From Pararge aegeria (taxonomy: Eukaryota > Arthropoda > Insecta > Lepidoptera > Nymphalidae): a DNA stretch of 64,000 nucleotides. Both the position numbers and the translations under genes were made by a program. Position 1 is the first letter of the stretch, and each line of letters starts with the position of its first letter. Location of the stretch: positions 1,364,001-1,428,000 of the forward strand of contig NC_053205.1 of the NCBI RefSeq assembly GCF_905163445.1, in the 5' to 3' direction. Under the pieces are notes generated by a model, which saw only the letters and a list, made by a program, of their open reading frames with translations, ran no database searches and had not been told where the DNA came from. Positions 21,301 to 28,900 of the stretch are shown here, one piece after another.

Positions 21301-23955
21301 AACAACAAAAGAATTAATACTTAACACTATTAAATATATTGAACTGAACCAGCTGCAGCTGTGATAGAAGTGGGTAAGAGCTTGACTTCACTTTCGGGGG
21401 ACAGAGTTTGGGTTTTTGATGTGGCATTCAATTTAGTTGTAGTTCTAAAAAAATTTGAAGTATTCAGTATCGCTAAGCTTTAAATGAAGGGTTTGCTGTC
21501 CGCTGAGGAGTTCTGTCCTCTATCTCCAACCACATTCATCAGATCTTCACAAAGTTTGGGCTAAATTAAATACTTATTATAACATTTATAGTACAAAAAT
21601 AATTATTTAAATCGGTTATAATTTGTCGGAGTTATGGTGTAAAATCGTAAAACACTTTCATCCCCTCTCCCAAAGGAACCGAGCTTAATGTCGGGATAAA
21701 AGTATCCTATATTACTTCTAACACTTCCAAGAATATGTGTACAAAGTTTCATGAGGATCGGTTAAGTAGTTTTTGCTTGAAAGCGTAACAAACAAACCTT
21801 GACATTACAGGGAAGTAGGGATTCTCCATTAATATAATCTATCCAATCAAAATTTCAATTTACTTCACTAGTAATAAAAATTAAAACTTTACTGCATCAG
21901 TTAGTTCCAAATCTGATCAAATTGGATAATCTATGAGGTTTTTTTTTTTTTGCCGCATGAAACAACTGCAATAGATTTCTGAAGATGAATCTTTTACAGA
22001 AATAAATTAATTTTATTATGTTGAACGATAGAATTCCTTGTACAACAAAATAAATAGTTCACTATACTTGGCTCTATCATATGGGATTTGAGAAGCTGTG
22101 CATTATTAGAAGTAAGAATAAACTTACAGTGCAATAAACTAGGCTACATAAAATTCATAATTCGTTTAAAGGAAATTGCATACAATTCTACAATAAATTA
22201 GCCATTGACATCTTGGAGATGTTGCTTTTAAAGTTCAAAGTTTCTAATAAACGTAAGCTTATAGAAAAGTCCTATTTATAGTATAAAGGACTTAGTAATC
22301 GATATATATATATATAAAAGCTTGGGTGTGAATTATTGCTCTAACCAGGTTGCTCTTCTGATAATTTTAAATGACATTGTGAGATGGTGATAACAAAAAA
22401 AAAACACCTGGCTAAGTTTGTTGTGGGCTTCTTAGACCAGGACGCGTTTGCAACCCTGGTAGCTTTGGTTTAAGTTTACAAATGTGGTTATCGCCATCAT
22501 CTCACTACCGAGTAATTCTTATGTACGCATCAAAAGTGCCACCTATGGCCCTACTTGAATAAAGATATTTTTGACTTTGACTTTGTGGTTGCTAGGCTAA
22601 GAGTTATTGAGCCAAAGACAAAATTGTTGTACAATGTATTCAAATACAGATAACTCAAATCAATTAGTAAACTCTGACCTATAATATAGAGGTGGTGGTT
22701 AATTAACTGTTTTTTTTTTTAGCATAGTGATAATTTATCAGCCAAAGAATGCATCGCAGAGTATAAATATACACTAGCTGACCCATGATGGTTATTACCG
22801 GAAAACACAAATAAAATGACATTTTATAAAAATGAATCCTAGCTAGATCGAATTATCGCCCCCAAAACAATCCTGTATACTAAATTTCATGAAAATCGTT
22901 GGAGTCGATTCCGAGATTCCAATTATATATATACGAGAATTGCTCATTTAAAGATATATAAGATTGAGGCAAGTATATATTCAAATTCAAAATTCATTTA
23001 TTTCAAGTAGGCCTAATTAATAAGCACTTATGAAACGTCAAGTAATATAGTATATAGTAATAACATTGCAATCAGTATATTGTATGGGATATGGGATTTT
23101 ATTTTTAAACAAAATATATATTTTTAATTTAATTAATCTCAGTAGGAGTAACCAAAGACTAAGAGGCTATGGTCTCAAACTTGGATTTCAGCAGGCATCG
23201 TCTAATCCTACCAAGCACTTTATCAGCAATGGAGTTATACAAATGTTAAATGCCTTGTCGAAGATGTAGGGACTGCAGTATCACTGAATCAGTTTAATAA
23301 TAGGCCGGACGAACATCAAAAAGACAATGATATAGTTGCATCAGCTAAAGCTCTTCTCTAGTCTCTTATATTGAGAACTTTTTCTGCACACTAAAATGTT
23401 ATATATTATTTGTGCGTGTGTTATAAAGTTTAAAGCAAAAAACTTTTTTTTATCTTATTTTAGAAAATTAAGCGTTTCTAGCAGGGGGGGGGGATGGGGG
23501 ACGACTAATCCCCATTTTTCATCCCTCCCCAATCCACTCCGCTTCGAGGCGGAGAGTTTCTAAACTTTTATATTTATACCGATTGCGGAAGTTAGGACGC
23601 CAATGGAGTTATATATATGCTAATTTTAATGTTGCGAAATATGGAAATTCCGCGCATACAAAGTCACAGGCGGAAAATGTAACATCACGTACGCGACAAA
23701 TTATAACGGATACCTTGTACAACAATGTTATATCGCCATAGATATGCGACTGCCATAACGAGATAAAACATCAATATACACTTATATTAGCATTGTATTT
23801 ATTCAGTACATAACGCGAACTCGCAGCCGATATCAACGAGATGCCCTTGGAGACGCCAAATACATACCGTCAAAGCGCCTATATACATTAAATTCAATAG
23901 AAAATGTGAAATTCCACGACACACTTACCGGGCTGTAAATAGGTTGTACTGCCAT
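3387..23955 (-). CDS. galectin with C-terminal YGAP-rich tail and glycine-rich segment, 7 exons
   Basis: Exons in transcript order: 23929-23955, 21207-21295, 19938-20145, 19002-19145, 18054-18126, 4196-4212, 3387-3629; 801 nt, 266 aa. All introns are GT..AG and every phase joins (0,2,0,0,1,0). Galectins bind beta-galactosides, often extracellularly or at membranes. The recognition domain covers about residues 15-145: RFAINLQCGP, DDIALHLNFR, CIVRN, WGVEE, LNGQHFCEFPHRLP and FTIDGDV match the beta-sandwich core. The sugar motif HxNPR reads HLNFR, and the usual Arg of WGxExR is not in place. After the domain come YGAP repeats (about 157-201), then a Gly/Ala-rich hydrophobic run (about 202-229). 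There is no signal peptide, as usual for galectins. Start: the exon-1 ATG is followed by VQPIYSPG and a consensus donor. Weak point: the C-terminus. The last exon is read to the TAG at 3387, but a non-consensus donor after the TEE codons near 3470 could shorten it. The 5' neighbour is the divergent DNAJB gene. Confidence 0.88.
4196..4212 (-). other. 17-nt microexon of the galectin gene
   Basis: On the minus strand a tttgttacag-like acceptor is followed by 17 nt and a consensus gtaagt donor. The preceding exon ends in phase 1 (…CAA G) and the next begins in phase 0 (CCG GTG). The 17 nt join both frames exactly and encode G-F-S-A-G-A between GYGAPQ and PVSYG. Phase fit on both sides with strong sites makes chance unlikely. 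It lies 13.8 kb from the upstream exon. Confidence 0.8.
4340..4745 (-). pseudogene. decayed reverse-transcriptase fragment (RTE/endonuclease-RT type)
   Basis: The minus strand spells WNGLGININGEYITQASDDVVIMAQTL and a DLNAMLMDA block, corresponding to the catalytic 'FADD' motif region of RTE-like reverse transcriptases (here ASDD, so a catalytic-box change). Upstream are GDGYLPEAV-like and YRFVQRRH pieces in shifted frames. Stops and frameshifts show it is dead. Confidence 0.7.
4765..4945 (-). mobile_element. SINE-C copy, truncated
   Basis: Contains the family landmarks CCACGCTGGCCCGGTGCGGATTGGTGGACTCC, then CCTTTGAGAAC, ACGATGTTTTCCTTCACC and GTGATATTTTAATTGCTTAAAACGC, all in reverse; the tRNA-like head is absent. 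Long landmarks are given here only as anchor phrases. Confidence 0.65.
5795..6140 (-). mobile_element. CR1-like LINE 3' end
   Basis: Reverse copy: AATTCAAATTC tail, TTCATGTAGGC, ACTTATGAAGCG-like, GGGATGGTGATAAC, then decayed RT C-terminal codons that read …KRKL…K..YNIKDYL..KK on the minus strand (about 6050-6135). Confidence 0.75.
6190..6470 (+). repeat. diverged tandem repeat of about 107 bp
   Basis: The phrase ACGTTGCTGCGTGAAAG recurs at about 6234, 6339 and 6450 with similar flanks (CACTCGCAG-like, TATTCGTG-like). Three diverged units. Confidence 0.6.
6715..6925 (+). repeat. minisatellite, about 17-19 bp unit
   Basis: About eleven units of the form AATCACACACTCAGTCC, with variants (GATAGCACACT, GATATCAC). 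Length varies by one to several bases between units. Confidence 0.85.
7036..7430 (+). repeat. R400 repeat family, copy 1
   Basis: Begins TGACGTGACAACGTC and ends after GACGTTGTCACGTTC … TTTACAGACAACC. Those two phrases form a short inverted repeat. The GC-rich core (GGCGTTACCTCGCTCTGAGG, then GCCTCCGCGTTCGACA) matches copies at 35205 and 61589. No coding frame is conserved. Confidence 0.8.
7433..7680 (+). repeat. dispersed repeat with CCGGTGTGATTACAGGCTC core, copy 1 (core reversed here)
   Basis: T-run, then GACGAACCAAGCAGATGGGCC, a GCCGCCCCGTGCCC block, CATGAGCCTGTAATCACACC and AACAATGCTGCTTAGCGGC. The core recurs reversed at about 27040 and 63305. Confidence 0.65.
7730..7960 (+). mobile_element. 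SINE-A copy, 5'-truncated
   Basis: Starts inside the B box (GGGTTCGATTCCCACAACTGG) and continues through TTTTTCAGTGTCTGGGTG, CCCATAACACAAGCTACGC and GGGCTAGATGGCGATGTG to an ATTT-rich tail. Confidence 0.85.
8570..8720 (+). repeat. ACAT and GCGACA short tandem repeats
   Basis: (ACAT)n about 8591-8607, then three units of about 21 bp with GCGACA(G)NNCGCGTA about 8655-8713. Confidence 0.5.
9140..9425 (-). mobile_element. SINE-C copy, near full length
   Basis: Reverse copy with CCACGCTGGGCCAGTACGG, TTTGAGAACATTATCGAGAA, ACGATGTTTTCCTTCACCG, TGATATTTTAATAACTT and a decayed tRNA-like head (GTGCTGGGATTCGAGAAG as a B box, CACTGGGGCATCACC as an A box). Confidence 0.7.
9925..10050 (-). mobile_element. 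SINE-A copy, 3' part only
   Basis: Reverse copy of the tail half: ACTACGACAATACACACATC, AAGCGTAGCTTGTGTTATGG, then stops near 10050 before the tRNA-like part. Confidence 0.8.
10975..11172 (-). mobile_element. SINE-A copy, head-truncated
   Basis: Reverse copy from the ATTT tail to the B box (AGTTGTGGGAATCGAACCC); the A box is missing. Related 35-bp sequences with GACAGGTC(C/G)TGATTGAAT occur on both sides (10856 and 11196). Confidence 0.8.
11310..11480 (-). mobile_element. decayed CR1-like LINE 3' piece
   Basis: GGCGATGGTGATA … TTATCACCATCTCACAGC … pattern in reverse, strongly diverged from the other copies. Confidence 0.45.
12150..12735 (-). mobile_element. SINE-B copy split by a SINE-A insertion
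   Basis: Left part 12150-12297 (CCACTACAAGTTAGCCCATG … CGCTTAGCGGCATGTCTTTG) and right part 12578-12735 (GTAACTAGCCACGGCC … B box GGAATCGAAACCGGGCC … CTGCGCTATTGTAACTAC) are contiguous in other copies such as 48430-48770. Confidence 0.75.
12314..12577 (+). mobile_element. SINE-A copy nested in SINE-B
   Basis: A box TTGGCGCAGTTTGC, B box GTGGGTTCGATTC, with the usual CCCACAA after the B box deleted, then body and an (ATTT)n tail ending at 12575. Confidence 0.88.
12780..13035 (+). mobile_element. CR1-like LINE 3' end
   Basis: CTTTTAGAAAAGTCCTATTA … GATGGTGATAACAAAAAAAA … AGTTTGTTGTGGGCTTC … GACCTACGTGAATAAAGATA then TTTTGAATTTTAACTTTG tail; central 3'UTR shortened. Confidence 0.75.
13610..14075 (+). 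repeat. 56-bp minisatellite
   Basis: About seven to eight units with TGCTTTTTGTGAATTTAAAG, TACTAGTGTGTAAAAATAACG and TATATTTTGTG. Starts of four central units are spaced 56 bp apart (13818, 13874, 13930, 13986). Outer units are more diverged. Confidence 0.85.
14525..14720 (+). mobile_element. SINE-C copy with tRNA-like head
   Basis: A box TAACCCAGTGGATAGGA, B box GAGTTCGAATCCCAGC, then TATCACTTGCTTAAACGGC and GGAAAACATCGTTAGGAAAC. Downstream half ends near 14710. Confidence 0.75.
14797..14925 (-). mobile_element. hAT-type CAGTGGCG MITE, truncated
   Basis: Left end CAGTAGCGTGCATTTCACAT and the internal GCACTGCCTACC / TTTTATGCCATTTTC / CCTACCCTGGTC landmarks in reverse. The other terminus is lost at the SINE-A that follows. 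Confidence 0.6.
14929..15180 (+). mobile_element. SINE-A copy
   Basis: Full tRNA-like head (GATTGGCGCAGTGGGC; GTGGGTTCGACTCCCAC), short deletion after AAAATGTTTAAATG, and a TTATTTATTTAG tail. Confidence 0.9.
15190..15795 (+). mobile_element. Helitron-like element interrupted by a TIR MITE
   Basis: Left part shares GAGCAACTCTTGTATA, TCGGTTTCAACGATTTTCAT and GTATACAGGGGGTTTCGGGG with the element at 22776; right part GCTAGGATTCATTTTTAG … TTTTCCGGTAATAACCGAT … GGGCCAGCTAGT ends with a Helitron CTAGT. Confidence 0.7.
15304..15694. mobile_element. TA-flanked MITE with about 34-bp inverted termini, nested in a Helitron
   Basis: Left end TAGTCGTATTTTTAATTAAA and right end reversed TAGTCGTATTTTTAATTAGA continue as matching inverted repeats into GACGAAG(T/C)CAACTGAC. 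TA is duplicated at 15302-15303 and 15695-15696. TA duplication suggests a Tc1/mariner-type mobiliser. Confidence 0.88.
16029..16486 (+). mobile_element. non-autonomous Helitron, complete
   Basis: 5' TCCCTACTAATATTATAAATG-type start, GTTACGCTTTCACGCAAAAAC block, 3' end GACGAAGTCGCGGGCAACAG then CTAGT. No coding capacity. Confidence 0.88.
16488..16725 (-). mobile_element. SINE-A copy abutting the Helitron 3' end
   Basis: Reverse copy whose ATTT tail begins two bases after the Helitron terminus; runs to the anticodon-stem region (GGGAATCGTACCCGCGCCC, CCTCGGACTCGG). Confidence 0.85.
16731..17140 (+). repeat. unclassified retroelement-like repeat with a G19 run, split by a MITE
   Basis: G19 at 16731-16749 then GTCAAGC…, CCGTGGTGGTTTTCAGTTTG, TTTAGGGGGAGTCCCACATA, CCTGCCCAAGG and a TTTTCTACCGCGCCC … A-rich end. 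A reversed relative lies at 18590-18775, beginning with C10. Confidence 0.65.
16819..16960. mobile_element. hAT-type MITE with exact 8-bp duplication
   Basis: Termini CAGTGGCGTGCAC and GTGCACGCCACTG are perfect inverted repeats. TTGGTAGA is duplicated at 16811-16818 and 16961-16968. 142 bp. Confidence 0.93.
17141..18053. other. galectin intron, little recognisable
   Basis: AT-rich. A Helitron-like terminus (GTCAAAGTCGCAGGCAAAAG, then CTGTAGT) lies about 17641-17672, but no matching start was found. Two diverged copies of a phrase around TACATTTTTACAACA…CTAC.GTTAGTA occur about 17785 and 17962. Confidence 0.4.
18545..18780 (-). repeat. fragments of the CAGTGGCG MITE and of the G-run retroelement family
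   Basis: 18551-18592 carries a MITE terminus variant (CAGTAGTGTGCGGTTCATAC); 18593-18775 is the reverse of the 16731-17140 repeat and ends in C10 (18755-18764). Confidence 0.6.
18788..18930 (-). mobile_element. hAT-type CAGTGGCG MITE, diverged
   Basis: Ends GTGCACGCCACTG at 18918-18930; internal CATACCCATACCCTGG and GCCATTTTATGGCA in reverse. The left end (GTAGTGACGGC…) is diverged and the duplication is not clear. Confidence 0.6.
18931..18978 (+). repeat. (GT)n / ACGTGT tract beside galectin exon 4
   Basis: GTACGTGTGTACGTGTGTGC-type repeat. On the transcribed (minus) strand it is CA-rich and starts about 24 nt after the exon-4 donor. Confidence 0.85.
19179..19510 (-). mobile_element. CR1-like LINE 3' end
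   Basis: AAATTCATTTATTTCAAGTA, GGCCTAATATAAGCACTTTT, CTACCACCGGTTCGGAAGG, GCCGGCAAGAAACTCAGCAG in reverse, then decayed sequence to about 19510. It starts 34 bp upstream of the galectin exon-4 acceptor. Confidence 0.8.
20611..21019 (+). mobile_element. Helitron-like element, second type
   Basis: Starts at a TCTATATATATATAATAG phrase; 3' end AGCCCGGTTAAGCGGGCT is a perfect 6-bp-stem hairpin (6/6 with loop GTTAAG-like) followed by GGGTACG and CTAGT, as Helitrons end. Internal CTGGACCGATTTCAATGAAA. Confidence 0.75.
21365..21830 (-). mobile_element. Helitron, 3'-truncated, next to a SINE-C scrap
   Basis: Reverse copy: TCCCTACTTCCCTGTAATG start near 21823, body with TTCCTTTGGGAGAGGGGATG and TGAATGTGGTTGGAGATAG; its CTAGT end is lost at about 21410. 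21365-21408 resembles a SINE-C head. Confidence 0.75.
22235..22590 (+). mobile_element. CR1-like LINE 3' end
   Basis: AACGTAAGCTTATAGAAAAG … AAGCTTGGGTGTGAATTATT … GATGGTGATAACAAAAAAAA … GCATCAAAAGTGCCACCTAT … ACTTGAATAAAGATATTTTT and a GACTTTGACTTTG tail. Contains the last decayed RT codons. Confidence 0.85.
22776..22970 (-). mobile_element. Helitron-like element, same family as 15190
   Basis: Reverse: CTAGCTGACCCATGATGGTT at the left, TTCATGAAAATCGTTGGAG, and an ATATATATACGAGAATTGCTC end. Confidence 0.7.
22980..23045 (-). mobile_element. CR1-like LINE 3' tip
   Basis: Only about 65 bp: AAATTCATTTATTTCAAGTA, GGCCTAATTAATAAGCACTT, GAAACGTCAAG. Confidence 0.75.
23046..23928. other. galectin intron 1, mostly unassigned
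   Basis: Contains decayed LINE-like wording about 23150-23340 (a second version, GCAGAATCACTGAATCAGTT with TAAGAATGGACTGGATAAAC, occurs at 26914-26953) and a G10 run with GGATGGGGGACG about 23484. No gene seen. Confidence 0.4.
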
Positions 23956-25963
23956 TTTTACACTATCTTCAAACTGTTTTTAATGGTTTATATACTGTTT
24001 CGGGCGTCTGTACAACGTGTTAATGGTAATTGCGCTTAGAAAAAGACGGTTACGCCTAATCACTAATATAATATTGTTTCCAATTGATTCCAGCCTTTTT
24101 AACAATGCGTCATACGTCATATGACAGAAATTGTGACGCATTCCGAAAATGGAAAACATAAAGCAATGTTGCCGCACCTAATATACAAGAGTATACAAGT
24201 AAAAATTTCCTCATTTTTAACCGACTTACTAAAAAGGTGGAGGTTCTCAATTCGGTTGTATTTTTTTTTGTTTGAGACGGTATACTTCCTACGGGGTCCC
24301 ATTTTCATCTGGTAAAGATACGCTGAAGGGATCCTAAAGAAATTGAGGGAACTCTTCAAATATTATAGGGACACCTATGAGTATTTTTTAAAGTATCTTG
24401 AGCATGTGCTATCGGAAAGCACCATATCGTCAAGTTAAATTGATGATGAAGACCACGGACGGCCAGCGGAACGACACAATAGTAAGTATTACACTGGTTG
24501 CGTTTCCATTATTAAATATATTAAATGAGCAATTAATGCTCGTCACAATAAAGAAGCTGAGGTGAACTGCCGGTAGAACTCCTCAAGCATTAACGCCCCG
24601 GCTAAAAAAAGTTTTAGTTTTAGAGTCCGTTAAACACCTACCATTTCCGTTTTATGTAATATGTTTCTTAAACCAAAGGTTGTCTGGAGGAGATCGCTTC
24701 AAGCGACAAGGCCACCTTTGTGCATATGTTTTGTACTATCGTTTATTTTGTTAACATGGCTTTCTATTTGTATGTGCAATAAAGACTGCTTTTTCTTATA
24801 CCATACCATACCATATACTACTGGAAGTGCAGGAGCGTCTAAAGTGATAGTGGAGCAAGCGAGCGTAGACAGTTACAGAGCGTAGAGCAGAGACAGAGTT
24901 TCGAAAGATCTGTGTCATCGTACGAACAAAAAATAAATTATCAATTACACCGTACATTTGTCTGGTTGTCGTGGGTTAAAGCAAATTAGGTCCATGTTAA
25001 TAAATTTTCATGATAGTAATATGAATATAAATAGCTGTTGCCCTTGAATTCATTTGCGATAACTTCAGTTTTTTCGGTTTGAATGGAAACCTAAAGAAAA
25101 ATAATATCTATTCTCTCTCTCTCTCTCTCTTAAGGATTTTCTAGAATTAAAGTTGATTTTAAAAAGCCAACTACAATTCATGTTATAATTATTGGTAACA
25201 GACAAACATACAGATAGCAAACAAGGCATCAGAATGCAGCAATTCATTGTAATTATAAATGGATGATTAATTTTAAGATAACAGTATTTACAAAAATGAT
25301 TAAAAGTTAAGTTAACTTATCAGTGAATTTATGGGTCGCCAGTAAAAGAAAAAAGAGCACGTCTTTCTTCAAGTGTAAACGGCATATTATCAGAATATTA
25401 GTGGTTTTTTTTATTACATTAACTCTTTTTCTTAGATTTGAGCAATTAGCCTCGACATAGCAACATTCAAACCAAAAATGTTTGAACCCCATGCTGACGG
25501 TCAGTTTAAGAAACAACTTGCATGTTGCTATTTTACAAATTCACTAAATGGCTAAAATTAGGGAGAATAATATAAACCTAATTTAATGGAATAACAATAG
25601 TTTTCGGTAATCGGTATGGATGAATACTAAATTCTATTTATCTGTGTTATTTTTGAAGTTACGGTATTATATTTCAAGATTACGTACTTATTTTTATATT
25701 CAACTTTAATTAAAAACTTGGAAATATGCAAACCAGGACTTTTGATCACATAGGTTGGCAGCCCCGTAATGACAATGACATATATATTATTCGTATTTAT
25801 TGATCAAAAAAATGTCCGTCGCAAAATGCAATCGTAAATAATGATTGAATAATTGTGAAACACTACCAATTTAAGCTAATTAGATTTGTGTGTTGCGCCA
25901 GACGATTCACCAACTACCCGTCTGGCTTTGTGTGGTTCCAATAGTGTTTTTAAAGCCTCAAAA
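23956..25963. promoter_or_regulatory. intergenic interval of the divergent galectin / DNAJB pair
   Basis: About 2.0 kb between the two ATGs. Holds a LINE 3'UTR piece at 24660-24810 (TTGTCTGGAGGAGATCGCTTC … GTGCAATAAAGACTGC) and a (CT)n run at 25113-25130. Promoter position is inferred from gene layout only; no clear TATA element was identified. Confidence 0.4.
24660..24810 (+). mobile_element. non-LTR 3'UTR fragment (AGATCGCT family)
   Basis: Shares GGTTG(C/T)CTGG.(G/A)GAGATCGCT and a (G)CGA(C/T)AAGGCC.CCT block with copies at 40255 and 42110; ends with an AATAAAG signal and an ATACC-type tail. Confidence 0.65.
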
Positions 25964-28900
25964 ATGACGATCGAAGGTAATAAGGAACAAGCGGAAAGGT
26001 GCGTAGAGGTTGCGCAAATTGCCTTCGCGGCTGGTAATATTGAGAAGGCCGAGCGTTTTTTGCTGAAAGCGGAGAGATTGTACCCTACAACGCGTGCTAA
26101 AGAGTTTCTAACACGGGTCCGTGCCGCTGCGTCGACCACACCAACGAAACAGACAACTCCACCAGGTACACCGAATTCCGAGGATTTGAGACGACGTAAG
26201 AACCTAAACCACCAGCCCACCCAGAGAGAATACACGCAAGAACAGTTGGAAGCTGTACGGAGAGTCAAAACTAAGTGCAAAGACTTCTATGAAGTATTAG
26301 GTGAGTACGAAAATAGATATTAATTGTACCAAGGACATAGTGAATTTACCGTCGTGTTAAATTACATTTACACTACGTTCGGTAGCGTGACGAAAGAGTG
26401 TTTGTTGTGTTGAAGTGGCTCATTACATTATCATGTTGTCATCAATATCATGATATTTTAATTGCTTAAAACGCACATAACTTAGAAAAGTTGGAGGTGC
26501 GTGCTGGGATTCAAACTCAACCATGACAGTCAGTTAAAGTCCTACCATTGCTATAATTGTTTCTAAATAAGTAACTTTTCATGCAGGTGTGTCAAAAGAA
26601 GCAACTGACTCGGATATAAAAAAAGCGTATAAGAAATTAGCTCTGCAGTTGCATCCGGACAAGAATCATGCGCCGGGAGCTGCTGAGGCCTTCAAGGTAT
26701 GCACCGTTCAAAGTTATTGACAGTAGATTTATAAAACAAGAAAGTTTATGTCCTAATTTTGTGAACAACTCTCTCTACTGCAACTTGCCCTGTTTTGGTT
26801 TGGGCTTTGCCCACTTAATTGAATTGCATTTGCACCCGTGCTAATAATATAAATGTGAGAGTGTTTCTGTTTTTTGGAGCTTATCTGGAAAAGTACTTCC
26901 ACAATGTAGAAGAACTGCAGAATCACTGAATCAGTTTAAGAATGGACTGGATAAACATCAAGAAATGATATAGACGCATCAGCGAAAGCTGCTTAGTCTA
27001 TTAAATAATAATAATAATAATGTTTATTTCTAAGCATCATTCTTGCTATGCTGTGTTCCGTATGGTTGCCGGTGTCATTACAGGCTCATGAGACTTAACA
27101 CCTATGCCTCAGGTTGATGGACATATGGCAACACTAAGCAGGACTCGTGCATGCCCTGCGAGTGTTTCTCTGTCTATAGGCGATTTTAAACCTACTATCA
27201 TCACGGCTAGTATGGCCAGGAGACAATTATCTCCCCGGGGAAAGGATAAAAATGCATCTTCTCCCACAGCTTTATCAACTCTCTCGCACAAGTGGAAATA
27301 ATATCCAAATAATATATCTCATATCTTTAAACGTGCAATGCTTGTGTATGTATAATAGGAATCTTGAAATCGGCTTCAACGATTTTCATGAAATCTAGTA
27401 TACAGGGGGTTTCGGCACTTTTGAAACGTCAAATCAGTCGGTTTGTAGTGGCTCTACCAGTTCGGAAGGCAGATTCAACTGAGAAGAGCAGGCAAGAAAC
27501 TCAGCAGATTACTCTTTTCCAACATCATTTTAAAGTTTAACAACCTTTTGATTTTTTCTGTTTTGTGAGAGATGAGAGCGGAGTGGCCTGCTTCCAAGCA
27601 GCCTTGTCGTTAAGGAATTCATCAATCGTGTAGTAACCACGATTTGTTAAATGTGTTTTAATATATTGTTTAAACTTAGGTAAAGGTAGATCTAATATTA
27701 CCTTCGGTATCATGTTATAAAAGCATATACCCATCCCCACAAACAGTGACGTGCACTGGGTTTCTTACCAGGGTATGCATACACCAGTAAAATTGCATAA
27801 AACGGCACAAATTCTCCTCCTATACGAGTTATATATCAATGTTAGGGTATGCAGTGATTTTGTGCATGTATGGAGTGCACGCTACTGCCCACAAAGGATT
27901 TCTGTACTTTTCTCAGACGATATGCAGATATCACTAATTTATGTCCGTTTCTAGTTAGTCGACTGTTCATATCGACTTTTTGTTTAAAATAACATGTTTT
28001 GTTTAATAAAGATTATATTATTATAAATATATTGCGAGGCTACTGTATTTATACCTATTTCTTTAAATTTGGTACGAAGGGATATAGGATTTACGAAGGG
28101 TCAGCTAGTGTGAGATGGTGATAACAAAAAGAACACCCGGCTAAGTTTGTTGTGGGCTTCTTCTTAGACCAGGGCGCAATTGGAACCCTCGTAGCTTTAG
28201 TTTTAAGTTTACATAATAACGCATCAAAAGCGCCATCTATGTGCCTATTTGAATAAAGAAATATTTGACTTGACTTGACTTGACTTGACTTTTTGTAATA
28301 ATAAACGAGGGTAAACTTCACCTATTCCATGTGCCAGTGAGGCCAGCAGGTGGACACGTTAATTATATCCCCTGTAACCCCCTATAACTTATTGATATAA
28401 TTTTTATCTCCTACCCTTTTTTATAGTTAGTAAGCCCACCACTAAATGTAAAAAAAAAAAAAAAACTTGTGAGCCGTCACGGGACGCCTGGCAGATGTGA
28501 AACATCGAAATTGTTTTCCGTAAGTTATTGCAGATATTGCATTATGAAAAGATATTAAGCATTACTTAAAACATTGTAATTTTTATTTTATATTTTTGAC
28601 ATGCCATTTGAATAAATTTATACTGTAATTTAAATTTTTAATTCGATATTGTATATTAAGTAATACTAATTGTTGTTTTAAATGTATTAATATGGGCTTT
28701 GCCTGGAATAAAGAAATTATTATTGTTATTATTATTACAAATTTGTTGCACAAAAAAAAAATACAACCTAATGGATGGAACTCACTACTCCTTTTTGTAC
28801 AAAATTAAAATTCACTTTTAGTGTTACATACGAAATATAAAATTCAATCGTATAGCGTGGCGATGCGTCACCGCTGCCTGTGTCGCCACGCCAACAATCA

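Noticed and set aside
25886..25963. Upstream in-frame ATG of DNAJB (26 extra residues)
   Set aside because: The extension is unlike the family, whose N-terminus aligns with EGNKEQAERC from the ATG at 25964.
25876..26280. 134-codon minus-strand frame
   Set aside because: Antisense shadow of DNAJB exon 1, whose plus frame matches the family along its whole length.
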